A DNA stretch of 49,021 bases from Proteobacteria bacterium UBA981 (GTDB lineage Bacteria > Pseudomonadota > Gammaproteobacteria > Ga0077536), in contig DBBP01000010.1 of the NCBI GenBank assembly GCA_002292285.1, positions 1 to 49,021 of the forward strand, written 5' to 3'. Below are positions 8,975 to 17,207 of the stretch, one piece after another (the first letter of the stretch is position 1; each line of letters begins with the position of its first letter). The notes beneath the pieces are model-generated. The model worked only from the letters and a program-made list of their open reading frames with translations. It was not told the DNA's origin and made no database searches. The position numbers and the translations under genes are program-made.

Positions 8975-9583
8975 TCAACTCGGAAAAACTTGCGCAAAAG
9001 CGGGACGCTCAGCGAGACGTGCGTAGTACGCCTCAAGTCCAGGATGAGCGCCGATCATGCCGGTGTAAGCGGCCCAGTTGCAGCAATAGCCAAGCACGAT
9101 GTCGGCACCGCTGAATTGTTCGCCGAGGATGTAGTCTCGGTCCTGCAGTGTAAGCGCCAGCATCTGCGCGCGAGCGTGGAAACGCTCGCGACCGCGCTCG
9201 GCAATCGCTGGCACACGTTGCGCCGAGGCAAGATGCATCGTGTGCAACATGACGTCGGCAAGCGCCGGGTCGAGTTCAGCACTCGCGAACACGCACCATT
9301 GATAGTACGCAGCGCGCGCGGGCGAAGCCGGTGGCGGGGCAAGGCCACTATTCGGGTGCTCATCGATCAGCTGCATCACCGTTGCGACAGATTCGAACAT
9401 GGTGTAGTCCTCGCACCGATAGGCGGGCACAACTTCCAGCGGATGAATCGCCTTGTAAGCGTCGGAGTGGTGTTCACCGACGCGCAGATCGACGAGATGG
9501 CTGGTATAGGCGACATCGAGTTCGAGCAATGCCCATTTGACTCGGTTCGAACGGGTCGGTGGGAATTCGAAAAAGTCTGGCAT
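8975..9583 (-). CDS. Glutathione S-transferase family protein (first of tandem pair)
   Basis: The chosen ATG at 9583 has GGAGAG 7 nt upstream; a further GTG at 9598 overlaps that site and is rejected. The 202-residue product has the same layout as its downstream paralogue: F-F-E-F-P-P-T-R-S at the N-terminus, V-V-P-A and F-E-S-V-A in the thioredoxin-like domain, and F-S-G-A-D-I in the helical domain. The two copies share many identical blocks, so they arose by tandem duplication. It is transcribed divergently from the ArsR-family regulator gene. This arrangement suggests induction by a small molecule that releases the repressor. Confidence 0.88.
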   Translation of the reverse strand: MPDFFEFPPTRSNRVKWALLELDVAYTSHLVDLRVGEHHSDAYKAIHPLEVVPAYRCEDYTMFESVATVMQLIDEHPNSGLAPPPASPARAAYYQWCVFASAELDPALADVMLHTMHLASAQRVPAIAERGRERFHARAQMLALTLQDRDYILGEQFSGADIVLGYCCNWAAYTGMIGAHPGLEAYYARLAERPAFAQVFPS

Positions 9584-9631
9584 GAATAATCTCTCCACAA
9601 CCTGGAGGCCGGAGTGGCCTTAACACGTTAC

Positions 9632-9647
9632 TGAACTAATTGGTTCA
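9632..9647. promoter_or_regulatory. ArsR-type operator 1 (palindrome)
   Basis: TGAACTAATTGGTTCA is an inverted repeat with TGAAC/GTTCA arms. It resembles operator 2 at 13 of 16 positions and lies just downstream of the predicted -10 box of the GST promoter, where a bound repressor would block transcription. Confidence 0.6.
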
Positions 9648-9649
9648 CT

Positions 9650-9677
9650 ATTATGCGCGCTCTTGGGTTATAGTCAA
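9650..9677 (-). promoter_or_regulatory. Predicted sigma-70 promoter of the GST genes
   Basis: On the minus strand, a -35 box TTGACT (9677-9672) and a -10 box CATAAT (9655-9650) are separated by 16 bp. The -35 box overlaps operator 2 and the -10 box is followed directly by operator 1. A possible divergent promoter for the regulator gene is TTCACT (9644-9649), 19 bp, TATAGT (9669-9674) on the plus strand. Confidence 0.5.
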
Positions 9678-9689
9678 CCAAATGGTTCA
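9674..9689. promoter_or_regulatory. ArsR-type operator 2 (palindrome)
   Basis: TCAACCAAATGGTTCA contains the perfect inverted repeat AACCA-AA-TGGTT. It begins 42 bp (about four helical turns) after operator 1, so two repressor dimers would sit on the same DNA face. It lies 14 bp before the regulator's start codon and overlaps the GST -35 box, which fits autoregulation and control of both directions. Confidence 0.6.
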
Positions 9690-9703
9690 TTAATAAACGC
9701 ATC

Positions 9704-10021
9704 ATGCCCGACCTCGACAGCACATTTGCCGCGCTAAGCGATGCCACGCGACGCGCCATCCTGGCGCAACTGATGCCCGGGGAAATGCGCGTTTCCGACC
9801 TTGCTCATTCCTTCGATATGACCCTGACCGCCGTCTCCAAACACGTACGGGTACTCAACAAGGCCGGGCTTGTGGACGTCGAGAAGCGCGGCCGCAGCCG
9901 CCATTGCCGCTTGAATGCCGACACGATGAAAGAAGCCTCCGACTGGCTGGCCGAATACGAGGCATTCTGGACCCAGCGCTTCGATAACCTCGCGCGCCAT
10001 CTGCAGGCGCAGGAAGACTAG
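9704..10021 (+). CDS. ArsR-family winged-helix transcriptional regulator
   Basis: The 105-residue protein is a compact ArsR/SmtB-type winged helix. It starts with F-A-A-L-S-D-A-T-R-R-A-I-L, has the recognition helix region T-A-V-S-K-H-V-R-V-L and a wing with V-E-K-R-G-R-S-R-H. No metal-binding cysteine pair is visible, so an organic signal or interaction with the downstream AHSA1-domain protein is more likely than a metal. Such dimers typically repress divergent genes and themselves. Two matched palindromes lie between this gene and the GSTs. The next gene begins 2 bp after its stop. Confidence 0.9.
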   Translation: MPDLDSTFAALSDATRRAILAQLMPGEMRVSDLAHSFDMTLTAVSKHVRVLNKAGLVDVEKRGRSRHCRLNADTMKEASDWLAEYEAFWTQRFDNLARHLQAQED

Positions 10022-10023
10022 CA

Positions 10024-10497
10024 GTGGACTTTGCGCGTTCTGAACCCGGTGCCGACCCGATCGTCATCGAAGGTTATTTTGCAGCGAACCCCGCGCGCGT
10101 TTTCCGCGCCTGGACAGATCCGAATGCGGTGATGAAATGGTTTGGACCGACACCGAACTCATTGCACTCCGCCAGCATCGATTTGCGCAAAGGCGGGGCT
10201 TGGCGTTTCGTGGAAGCCGAAGTGGGAGGTCGCTCGGTTGGTTTCGAGGGCGAGTATCTACACATTCAGACTGACACGCGGCTACTGTTCACGTGGTCGA
10301 AAGTTATCGCTCACGCGAACGGTGAACGTGAAGCGACGCCACCATCACAGGTCGAAGTGATTTTTTCTGCCAAAGGCGCCGGGACCGATGTCCGCCTGGT
10401 TCATTCTGCAGTCGATAGTGACGCGATGCGTAAAGGATTTCGTGGCGGCTGGACGTGCGCGTTCGGCACGATGCTCGAACTCTTTACCGAACACTAA
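10024..10497 (+). CDS. AHSA1/SRPBCC-domain protein paired with ArsR regulator
   Basis: This 157-residue protein starts at GTG just 2 bp after the regulator's stop, so the two are translationally coupled. It has the helix-grip SRPBCC fold of the AHSA1 (activator of Hsp90 ATPase homologue 1) group. Typical landmarks are A-R-V-F-R-A-W-T-D-P near residue 25, W-F-G-P, G-G-A-W-R-F and the C-terminal G-W-T-C-A-F-G-T-M-L-E-L-F. These proteins bind hydrophobic ligands in a deep cavity. The ArsR-AHSA1 pair is a common proteobacterial arrangement, and a ligand-sensing or detoxifying role next to GSTs is plausible but unproven. Confidence 0.85.
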   Translation: MDFARSEPGADPIVIEGYFAANPARVFRAWTDPNAVMKWFGPTPNSLHSASIDLRKGGAWRFVEAEVGGRSVGFEGEYLHIQTDTRLLFTWSKVIAHANGEREATPPSQVEVIFSAKGAGTDVRLVHSAVDSDAMRKGFRGGWTCAFGTMLELFTEH

Positions 10498-10506
10498 CAA
10501 GCACAC

Positions 10507-10562
10507 CCGACTGGCCCCTGCCTCGAATTGAAGAGTTTTCTTTCTCGGCAGGCGCGAGTCGG
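10507..10562 (+). terminator. Long interrupted hairpin after the ArsR/AHSA1 operon
   Basis: CCGACT (10507-10512) pairs with AGTCGG (10557-10562), and CCTGCC (10517-10522) pairs with GGCAGG (10547-10552). The 4-nt segments between the arms add two more pairs, giving a stem of about 14-16 bp with a 24-nt loop. It begins 9 nt after the stop codon. It probably terminates or insulates the operon, although no T-tract follows. Confidence 0.45.
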
Positions 10563-10625
10563 ATGCAGAACCGGACATTTTCGACTTAAACTAACGCTAT
10601 CGTAAGCATTATCAGGCTGAGGGAA

Positions 10626-11504
10626 ATGGTGTCATTGAAGTACTACAAGTCAGATTCGCCTTTGCAGGACATTCATCAAACGATCCAGGAAGACGGTTGC
10701 GCGGTGATGACGGATGTCTTGGGAAACGAGGCTTTAGATTCCTTTACAAACGAACTCGAGCCGTACCTGAGCGCAGCACCTAAAGGGCGCGACGATTTCA
10801 CAGGGACAAAGACTCAACGTACCGGGGCGTTGATCGCCAGAACGCCGATGTGTCGTGAATTCGTAATGGACAGACGTATTCTCGCTTTAGCGCACGAATT
10901 TCTCGGGCCTCACGCCGAAAAACTGACGCTGAATTTGACACAAGCAGTCGCGATTCATCCAGGTGAGGGAACGCAAATGCTTCACCGGGACCGCGAAGCG
11001 TGGGGAACAAACATTCCCCGGAGCGTTGAACCGCAGTTCAATACGCTGTGGGCAATTACGGATTTCACAGGAGAAAACGGCGCTACACGAATTGTCCCCG
11101 GGTCGCAAAAGTGGGCGTGGGATCGTGAACCTGCGCATGAACAAATTCTGCAGGCGGAAATGCCTAAGGGTTCCGTCTTGCTCTATACCGGAACGGTGTT
11201 ACACGGCGGCGGTGAAAACAAATCGAGCATTCCGCGCTTGGGTCTTATCATTACTTACTGTCTCGCATGGATGCGCCAGCAAGAGAATCAATACCTCTCT
11301 TGCCCGCCCCACATCGCAAAAGATCTCGACGAAGAATTGCAGGAGCTTTTGGGGTACACCCAAGCTACCTACGGGCTCGGTTACTATTCGGATCCCGAGG
11401 CACTGCCGGGCGAGTTCGATCCGCTGGTCCCCGAGCTTGCATTAGGCCGCGGCCCGCGTAAACGCGAACGCTTCAACATAGATCAGCTCGCAAAAGTGAC
11501 ATAG
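10626..11504 (+). CDS. Phytanoyl-CoA dioxygenase (PhyH) family protein
   Basis: The 292-residue protein has the double-stranded beta-helix metal site of Fe(II)/2-oxoglutarate dioxygenases in PhyH form. H120 and D122 lie in M-L-H-R-D-R-E-A-W. H193 lies in T-V-L-H-G-G-G. R204 (S-I-P-R-L-G) is the likely 2-oxoglutarate anchor. N-G-A-T-R-I-V-P-G-S before the distal histidine is also family-typical. Such enzymes hydroxylate or halogenate unactivated carbons in fatty acyl or natural-product substrates. The start is supported by GAGGGA directly upstream. It is a single gene bounded by hairpins on both sides. Confidence 0.9.
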   Translation: MVSLKYYKSDSPLQDIHQTIQEDGCAVMTDVLGNEALDSFTNELEPYLSAAPKGRDDFTGTKTQRTGALIARTPMCREFVMDRRILALAHEFLGPHAEKLTLNLTQAVAIHPGEGTQMLHRDREAWGTNIPRSVEPQFNTLWAITDFTGENGATRIVPGSQKWAWDREPAHEQILQAEMPKGSVLLYTGTVLHGGGENKSSIPRLGLIITYCLAWMRQQENQYLSCPPHIAKDLDEELQELLGYTQATYGLGYYSDPEALPGEFDPLVPELALGRGPRKRERFNIDQLAKVT

Positions 11505-11508
11505 AAAT

Positions 11509-11537
11509 AGTCTCAACGAAGCGCTTGTCGTGAGACT
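11509..11537 (+). terminator. Hairpin terminator candidate after the PhyH gene
   Basis: AGTCTCAACGA (11509-11519) pairs with TCGTGAGACT (11528-11537), forming 10 bp with one bulged A and an 8-nt loop. It starts 4 nt after the PhyH stop codon. There is no T-run. Confidence 0.5.
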
Positions 11538-11745
11538 CTCCGTCACCGCATCGAAATCATTCAGATATTGCTGTGACGCTCAGCTTGTGATGACCCGGCG
11601 CCCTCTTTTCGAGCATTTTAATCGCGGGCTGCTCGATTTACGGAGCCTGAATAAAAGGCTATTGAACAGTTCCGCATCGGCGCCTGAATTGACCCAATTC
11701 CATACCGAGTCCGATGCTTTTCCCGGGCAATCTGGCGCAAAGTAG

Positions 11746-12318
11746 TCAGCCGAGCGCCTCAGCAATCGCTAGCCCCAGTTCGCTCGTCGACGCGTTACCG
11801 CCGATGTCTCTCGTCAACGGTGCTGCGTCTGCACCAGCGCTGAGTACCGTTTCAATCGCCGCGAGTACGGCATCGCCGGCATCTACATGCCCCAAATGCT
11901 CCAGCATCATCGCGCCACACCAGATCTGTCCAATCGGATTGGCGATGCCCTGGCCGGCGATGTCTGGCGCCGAACCGTGCACGGGTTCAAACAAACTCGG
12001 GAACAAACGTTCGGGATTGATGTTTGCCGACGGCGCGACCCCGATGGTGCCGGTACATGCCGGGCCGAGATCGGACAAAATATCGCCAAACAAATTGGAC
12101 GCGACCACAACGTCGAACCAATCGGGGTGTAAAACGAAATTGGCAGTCAGGATATCGATATGAAACTTGTCGACCGTGATGTCCGGGTAGTGTTCGGCCA
12201 TCGCCGCGACGCGTTCGTCCCAATACGGCATGCTGATAAACAGGCCATTCGATTTCGTTGCTGAAGTGAGGTGCCGCGCGGGGCGTCGTTGGGCTATTTC
12301 AAATGCGTACTTCAGGAT
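11746..12318 (-). pseudogene. 3' remnant of an isocitrate/isopropylmalate (tartrate-type) dehydrogenase gene
   Basis: A minus-strand frame carries the C-terminal half of a beta-decarboxylating dehydrogenase: H-L-T-S-A-T-K-S-N-G, M-P-Y-W-D-E-R-V, D-I-L-T-A-N-F, N-L-F-G-D-I-L-S-D-L and the cofactor-site segment E-P-V-H-G-S-A-P-D-I-A. These match isopropylmalate and especially tartrate dehydrogenases. Homology runs upstream of the first ATG (12231) through Y-A-F-E-I-A-Q-R-R-P, then stops at an in-frame TAA (12319-12321). About 190 residues remain of roughly 350-360; the N-terminal half, with part of the catalytic site, is missing. It is therefore called a 5'-truncated pseudogene. Codon use is still normal, so the loss may be recent. 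Confidence 0.85.
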
Positions 12319-13213
12319 TTAGTATACGACCGGTCGCATTTAAACAAAAGGTGTGCCAAAGCGCACGTTCGGATCTGTCAGTAAAGGGTGCCAAAGTGAA
12401 TCAAAAAGTAGTTTAAGAAACGACTCGAATAGTGTCGAAAAACAGGGTCCGGCCAACCATGTTCGCAGCGATCTGTGCCGTCCTTATTGCGTATGTTGGC
12501 TCGGTTAATGCTCGACCAGCAGATTTGCCGGGGCTCCTGGTGAGGTTCTGGCTGAATGCGTTAGTGGTACTTGCTGTGTTCGTGATCCGGCAATCAATTC
12601 AAGTGTGAGTTTCTGTAGAGTTGCGATCGCAAAAAACATGCTGTGTCGGGATGCAGGTGCATTTGACACCGTGTACGCCGGCGCCCGGGTGACGAAGACA
12701 TGTGGCCCCTGTGCAGAAGGATTGACATGCTCTGCATGTAGAGCAGTTCGGCATGCATAAGGTACGCCTAGGTTAAGTGGTTTTGTTAACAGCTGCTTCG
12801 GACATCAAAAAAAGTAGATTGAGTAATGCCTCCTCTAGCCGCGCGCGTTTTGCGTGAAGCTAACGGTCGTCGAATAGCCCGCCGCCGGCCCAACTACAGC
12901 TAGGTCGAATATGGCGTGCGTATCACGTTCACTGGTGTGTGCTCGCTTGTCATGCCAGGGTATCTGTCCGCGGAATCGCTTCATCGTGGCGCGGCCTGAA
13001 TGATTGGGTATTGTTCGTCAGTACATCAAAAGGCATATCAGGCTCGAACGTGCGCTAATTTGCAGATGGACCGACATCCATGCGGCATTGTGTATTCGTT
13101 AGTTCAGATCGAAACTCCGATTTGAACCCGAAGGTTAAAGTCTGAGTTTGACCACAACATTCGAGTTGTGGAAGGCAGCCAAAGTATTGCGGCAACCGGT
13201 GGCACAAGTGTCA
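12319..13213. other. Long gene-poor interval after the dehydrogenase remnant
   Basis: About 0.9 kb has little coding character and lower GC than its surroundings. No transposase fragment, terminal repeat or tRNA was recognised. Visible structure includes a 49-codon open frame (12459-12608) and a perfect 7-bp hairpin, CCACAAC-6 nt-GTTGTGG (13152-13171), 42 nt beyond the aceF stop, which may be its terminator. A deletion or insertion scar is plausible because it borders the truncated gene. Confidence 0.5.
12459..12608 (+). CDS. Possible small membrane protein, 49 residues
   Basis: This ATG frame encodes two hydrophobic stretches, M-F-A-A-I-C-A-V-L-I-A-Y-V-G and W-L-N-A-L-V-V-L-A-V-F-V-I, joined by a short polar linker with R-P-A-D-L-P. 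The hairpin-of-two-helices pattern and lack of internal stops are suggestive. However, there is no good ribosome-binding site, and it lies in a degraded region. I do not recognise a family. Confidence 0.25.
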   Translation: MFAAICAVLIAYVGSVNARPADLPGLLVRFWLNALVVLAVFVIRQSIQV

Positions 13214-14473
13214 TCAGATAGACAAGCCCAGGGCCTGCGGATCTGCGAGTAAGTGTCCTATGCAACTGAGAAATCGCGCACCATCGGCGCCGTTGATAAG
13301 ACGGTGGTCGAAACCGAGCGTGAGGGGTAACACTTGCCTGCTTCTAAACCCTTGTCCGTGGGAGAAAACAACTTCTTGTGCCGCAGCGACACCGATGATT
13401 GCAGCCTCCGGCCAGTTCACCAGTGGTTGGATGGCGCTCACGCCGAGCGCGCCGAGATTACTGATAGTGATCCCCGCCCCGCGTAATTCGCCTGGCTGAA
13501 GTTGTTGGTCGCGAGCTGCAATGCTCAAGCGCTGAAGTTCGTCGGCGATAGCAGGCAGGTCGCGCGCCGCGACATCGCGAACGACCGGCACCATCAGACC
13601 TTCCGGCGTATCAACCGCGACACCGATGTTGCAGTACTCCCGATAGACAATGTCCTGGCTCTGCTCATCGATTGCTGCATTGAAACGCGGGAACTCGGTC
13701 ATGGCATGCGCCATCGCCTTGCACAGAATCGCCGTCAGCGTCATGGGTGCTTGCTGTGGTGGTTGCGCTTTCCGCACTCGCCGACGCAACGTTTCCAGCT
13801 CAGTCACGTCGGCACGATGCTCGAGCCACGCCTGCGGGATCATCGCCGCTGAACGCGTAAGGTTGCGTGCCGTTACTTTATCCACGCGACTCAAAGGAAC
13901 ACGCTTTACCGCGCCGAAGGCGCTCAGATCAGGCAGCTCAACAACTGGCGGGGGCGATGTGGACGCCGCCGATTGCATGATGTCACGCACGTGGCGGCGA
14001 ACATCACTGGCCGAGATGCGGCCCCTCGCGCCGCTGCCTTTAACGTCGCCAATGCCGATCCCAAGCTGGCGAGCTTCACGGCGCGCGGACGGTCCTGCGG
14101 GCAATGCTGCAGCCTGAACGGCTAGCGACGCGACGTGCGTGCGCGGCGTTGGTTGCGTTGCCGGGGCGGGCACCGCTGCCGCTCGCGGAACGAACGGTTG
14201 AATAGTGTCGGCGCCTGATACATTCAAGGTTGGTCCAGCGTCGTCCCGCATGCGCAATACCACATCGCCGGGTTGCACCAGCGCATCGACGGCCACACAG
14301 ACTTCTTCCACCACGCCGGCGCGTGGTGCCGGTACTTCCAGCGTCACTTTATCCGTTTCAATTTCGAGCACACCCTGCCCGGCCAGCACCGTGTCGCCGG
14401 CCTGCACGAGCAATGCGATGACGACACCTTGTTCAACGCCCTCGCCCAAATCGGGAATACGTAAATCAGCCAT
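13214..14473 (-). CDS. aceF: Pyruvate dehydrogenase E2, dihydrolipoamide acetyltransferase
   Basis: This 419-residue protein is the acetyltransferase core of the pyruvate dehydrogenase complex. One lipoyl domain (residues 1-75) carries the lipoylated K42 in I-E-T-D-K-V. An Ala/Pro-rich linker leads to a peripheral-subunit-binding domain (about 128-165, S-A-R-R-E-A-R-Q-L-G with G-A-R-G-R-I). The catalytic domain (about 190-419) ends with the active-site motif D-H-R-L-I-N-G-A-D-G, with catalytic H390. It transfers the acetyl group to CoA in the cytosol. It follows aceE by 8 bp and is certainly co-transcribed. One lipoyl domain is fewer than the three of E. coli AceF. The E3 gene lpd is not adjacent. 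Confidence 0.95.
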   Translation of the reverse strand: MADLRIPDLGEGVEQGVVIALLVQAGDTVLAGQGVLEIETDKVTLEVPAPRAGVVEEVCVAVDALVQPGDVVLRMRDDAGPTLNVSGADTIQPFVPRAAAVPAPATQPTPRTHVASLAVQAAALPAGPSARREARQLGIGIGDVKGSGARGRISASDVRRHVRDIMQSAASTSPPPVVELPDLSAFGAVKRVPLSRVDKVTARNLTRSAAMIPQAWLEHRADVTELETLRRRVRKAQPPQQAPMTLTAILCKAMAHAMTEFPRFNAAIDEQSQDIVYREYCNIGVAVDTPEGLMVPVVRDVAARDLPAIADELQRLSIAARDQQLQPGELRGAGITISNLGALGVSAIQPLVNWPEAAIIGVAAAQEVVFSHGQGFRSRQVLPLTLGFDHRLINGADGARFLSCIGHLLADPQALGLSI

Positions 14474-14484
14474 GACTATAGTCA
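14473..14484. repeat. 12-bp perfect palindrome at the aceE-aceF junction
   Basis: TGACTATAGTCA is fully self-complementary. It overlaps both the aceE stop codon (14482-14484) and the first base of the aceF start (14473), so it occupies the whole intercistronic gap. It may be chance, or may affect coupling. Confidence 0.4.
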
Positions 14485-17148
14485 GTCGGTCGCCGCAGGT
14501 TTCTCTGCGTCGATGTTCGAATCCCGCAGGTAGCTCGCGACACGGTCGCTGTCGATCTCCCCGGTCCTCGCGAGTCCGTCCAGCGCCGCCAGCACCATAT
14601 GCGATACGCCGATTTCGAAATGCTCTCGCAATGCTTCACGTGATTCGGACACACCGTAGCCATCGGTACCCAGCACGATGTATTCGCCCGGGATCCACTT
14701 AGCGAGCTTCGCACCCAGCGCTTTCATGTAGTCGGTTGCGGCCACGTACACGCCGCTTTCGTGCTCCAGCAAAGTTTCGACATAGGCGCGTTGCGGGCTA
14801 TCGAGCGGGTGCAGGCGGTTGTGGCGTTCGCAGGCAATGGCATCGCGATAAAGCTCATTGAAACTGGTGACGCTCCAGACATTGGCGGCTACACCGAGTG
14901 CCTCCAGTTCAGCCGCCGCCGCTTCGGCCTGTATGACAATCGGACCGCTGGCAAGCAGCTGTGCCTGCGGTACGTCGCGTAACGCGCTGCGTCGATAGCA
15001 GTACATGCCGCGCAAAATCCCCTCGCTCGGATCATTCTCGGGCAAGGGCGGCATCGGATAGTTTTCGTTGTACAGGGTGATGTAGTAGAAAACGTCTTTC
15101 TGCAACGCGTACATCTGATGAATGCCATCGCGGATGATGATGGCGAGCTCGTAACCAAACGCCGGGTCGTAACTCTTCAGGTTAGGCACAGTTTCGGCAA
15201 CCACATGCGAATGACCATCCTGATGCTGGAGGCCTTCACCGTTGAGGGTTGTGCGACCAGCCGTGCCACCCAGCAGAAAGCCGCGGCACAGCATGTCGCC
15301 GCAGGTCCAGATCATGTCGCCGACGCGCTGGAATCCGAAAATCGAATAGAACAGATAAAACGGGATGGTCGGAATGCCGTGCACCGCATAGGCCGTGCCG
15401 GCAGCGAGAAACGATGCGATCGCACCCGTTTCACAGATGCCTTCCTGCAGAATCTGTCCATCGGTCGCTTCCCGGTAAGGCAACAGGGAATCGGCATCAA
15501 CCGGGTGGTAGTTTTGTCCCGCCGGAGAATAAATACCCGACAGGCGAAACAGGCTGTCCATGCCAAAGGTACGCGCCTCGTCCGGCACAATCGGCACAAT
15601 GTAGCGACCGATGTGAGGATGCTTGAGCAAGCGCGCCAACAGCCGCACGGCCGCCATGGTGCTCGAAGCGCTACGCTGCCCGGAGCCCTCCAGTAGTTCC
15701 TTGAAATTTTCCAGTTCAGGCGTTTCCAGGCGCGGACATTGCACCTCTCGCCGGGGCAGATACCCGCCCAGAGCCTCTCGCTGCGCTCGCAGGTAAGTCA
15801 TCTCTTCGCTGTCTGGCGGCGGACAATAAAATTCTGCGCGAACGATCTCCTCATCGCTGAGTGGAATGCCGTACTCGCGCGCGCAGGCGATGCGTTCTTC
15901 GGGTTTGAGGTTCTTCTTCTGATGCACAGTGTTGCGGCCCTGCACCGCACCCATGCCGTCACCCTTAACGGTTTTAACCAGAACCACCGTCGGCTTGCCT
16001 TGCGTTTGTTGCGCCCGCTCAAAGGCCGCATAAACTTTCTTCGGATCCTGGCCGCCGCGTTTAATGTCGCGCACTTCGTTGTCGGTCAGACTGTTCATCA
16101 TCTGCGCGAGGCGCGGATTGTTCTCAACCCAATGTTCGCGCTGAATGTTGCCGGGCGATACCGAGTACCACTGATAGTCGCCATCGACCGCTTCTTCCAT
16201 ACGATCACGCAGCACCCCATCAGCATCCTGTGCGAGCAGGCCGTCCCAGCCACTACCCCAAATCACTTTGAGGACATTCCAATCCGCGCCACGGAAACCG
16301 CGTTCCAGTTCCTGAATGATCTTGCCGTTGCCACGAACAGGCCCATCGAGGCGTTGCAGATTGCAGTTCACCACGAGCACCAGATTATCGAGCTGCTCGC
16401 GTGCGGCGATCTGGATCGTGCCGAGAACTTCCGGCTCATCGGCTTCGCCATCGCCGATGAAACACCAGACCTTGCCACCGTTGGCTGGCTTCAAACCGCG
16501 ATTTTCAAGGTATTTGGCGAAGCGCGCCTGATAGATGGCCGTTGGCGTCGACAGTCCCATCGAGGCACACGGGACCTGCCAGAAATCACGCATTGCCCGT
16601 GGATGAGGATAGGAACACAGGCCTCCGTCAGGTCGCAATTGGCGACGGAAATTGCCTAGTTGAGCTGCGCTCAGACGACCTTCGAGAAAAGCGCGCGCGT
16701 ACACGCCAGGCGAGGCGTGCGGTTGCGGGATAACCAGATCGCCGCCGTAGTCGCCAGTACGCCCGCGAAAGAAATGGTTAAAGCCGACTTCCATCATCGT
16801 CGCGGCTGACGAATAGGTCGCAATATGTCCCCCGACCCCACTGCCGTTATCGGCTGCGCGCAATACCATCGCCATAGCGTTCCAGCGGATGATGTTTTCA
16901 ACCCGTTTTTCGATATCGATGCGGCCGGGATAGGCGGGCTGTTCCGGCAGCGGGATGGTATTGATGTAGGGCGTGTTGAGCGTGGCCTCGTTAATCGCGA
17001 CCCCACGCAACAGGGCATGGTTCTGAATCTCACGCAGGAGCGTTTGAACGCCCGCAGAGCCGTGCGTGGCGAGCACGTAGTCCAGTGAGTCGCGCCATTC
17101 GGCGATATCGACATCTATCTCGTCGCGATCTGCGAATACGCTCGACAT
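14482..17148 (-). CDS. aceE: Pyruvate dehydrogenase E1 component, homodimeric type
   Basis: The 888-residue length and sequence match AceE of Gamma- and Betaproteobacteria. Thiamine diphosphate is bound by the motif G-D-G-E-A-D-E-P-E (232-240) with N-C-N-L-Q-R-L-D-G-P following. Active-site histidines are visible in G-G-H-I-A (H108) and P-H-A-S-P-G (H144). Other family blocks include I-P-F-Y-L-F-Y-S-I-F-G-F-Q-R, G-R-T-T-L-N-G-E-G-L-Q-H and V-T-S-F-N-E-L. The enzyme decarboxylates pyruvate and acetylates the lipoyl group of AceF. GAGGGGAG sits 5 nt before the ATG. An Lrp-type regulator gene diverges from its promoter. Confidence 0.96.
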   Translation of the reverse strand: MSSVFADRDEIDVDIAEWRDSLDYVLATHGSAGVQTLLREIQNHALLRGVAINEATLNTPYINTIPLPEQPAYPGRIDIEKRVENIIRWNAMAMVLRAADNGSGVGGHIATYSSAATMMEVGFNHFFRGRTGDYGGDLVIPQPHASPGVYARAFLEGRLSAAQLGNFRRQLRPDGGLCSYPHPRAMRDFWQVPCASMGLSTPTAIYQARFAKYLENRGLKPANGGKVWCFIGDGEADEPEVLGTIQIAAREQLDNLVLVVNCNLQRLDGPVRGNGKIIQELERGFRGADWNVLKVIWGSGWDGLLAQDADGVLRDRMEEAVDGDYQWYSVSPGNIQREHWVENNPRLAQMMNSLTDNEVRDIKRGGQDPKKVYAAFERAQQTQGKPTVVLVKTVKGDGMGAVQGRNTVHQKKNLKPEERIACAREYGIPLSDEEIVRAEFYCPPPDSEEMTYLRAQREALGGYLPRREVQCPRLETPELENFKELLEGSGQRSASSTMAAVRLLARLLKHPHIGRYIVPIVPDEARTFGMDSLFRLSGIYSPAGQNYHPVDADSLLPYREATDGQILQEGICETGAIASFLAAGTAYAVHGIPTIPFYLFYSIFGFQRVGDMIWTCGDMLCRGFLLGGTAGRTTLNGEGLQHQDGHSHVVAETVPNLKSYDPAFGYELAIIIRDGIHQMYALQKDVFYYITLYNENYPMPPLPENDPSEGILRGMYCYRRSALRDVPQAQLLASGPIVIQAEAAAAELEALGVAANVWSVTSFNELYRDAIACERHNRLHPLDSPQRAYVETLLEHESGVYVAATDYMKALGAKLAKWIPGEYIVLGTDGYGVSESREALREHFEIGVSHMVLAALDGLARTGEIDSDRVASYLRDSNIDAEKPAATD

Positions 17149-17207
17149 GCTGCTCCCCTCACGGCCAGATATGCTTCTACGATAACCCGGAGGTGACGCA
17201 ACGGGAT

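Noticed and set aside
8099..9589. A 496-codon plus-strand open frame opposite the two GST genes
   Set aside because: It is the complement of two clearly recognisable GST genes, has no motif, and is a known artefact of GC-rich coding DNA.
11530..11745. A 71-codon plus-strand open frame after the PhyH gene
   Set aside because: It starts at GTG inside a terminator-like hairpin, has no ribosome-binding site and matches no family I know.
13120..13171. A tRNA-like T-arm (GGTTCAAATC on the minus strand)
   Set aside because: The flanking bases do not form a T-stem and no acceptor, D or anticodon arms could be found.
15739..16659. A 306-codon plus-strand open frame inside aceE
   Set aside because: It lies wholly antisense to the well-conserved AceE protein and shows no family features.
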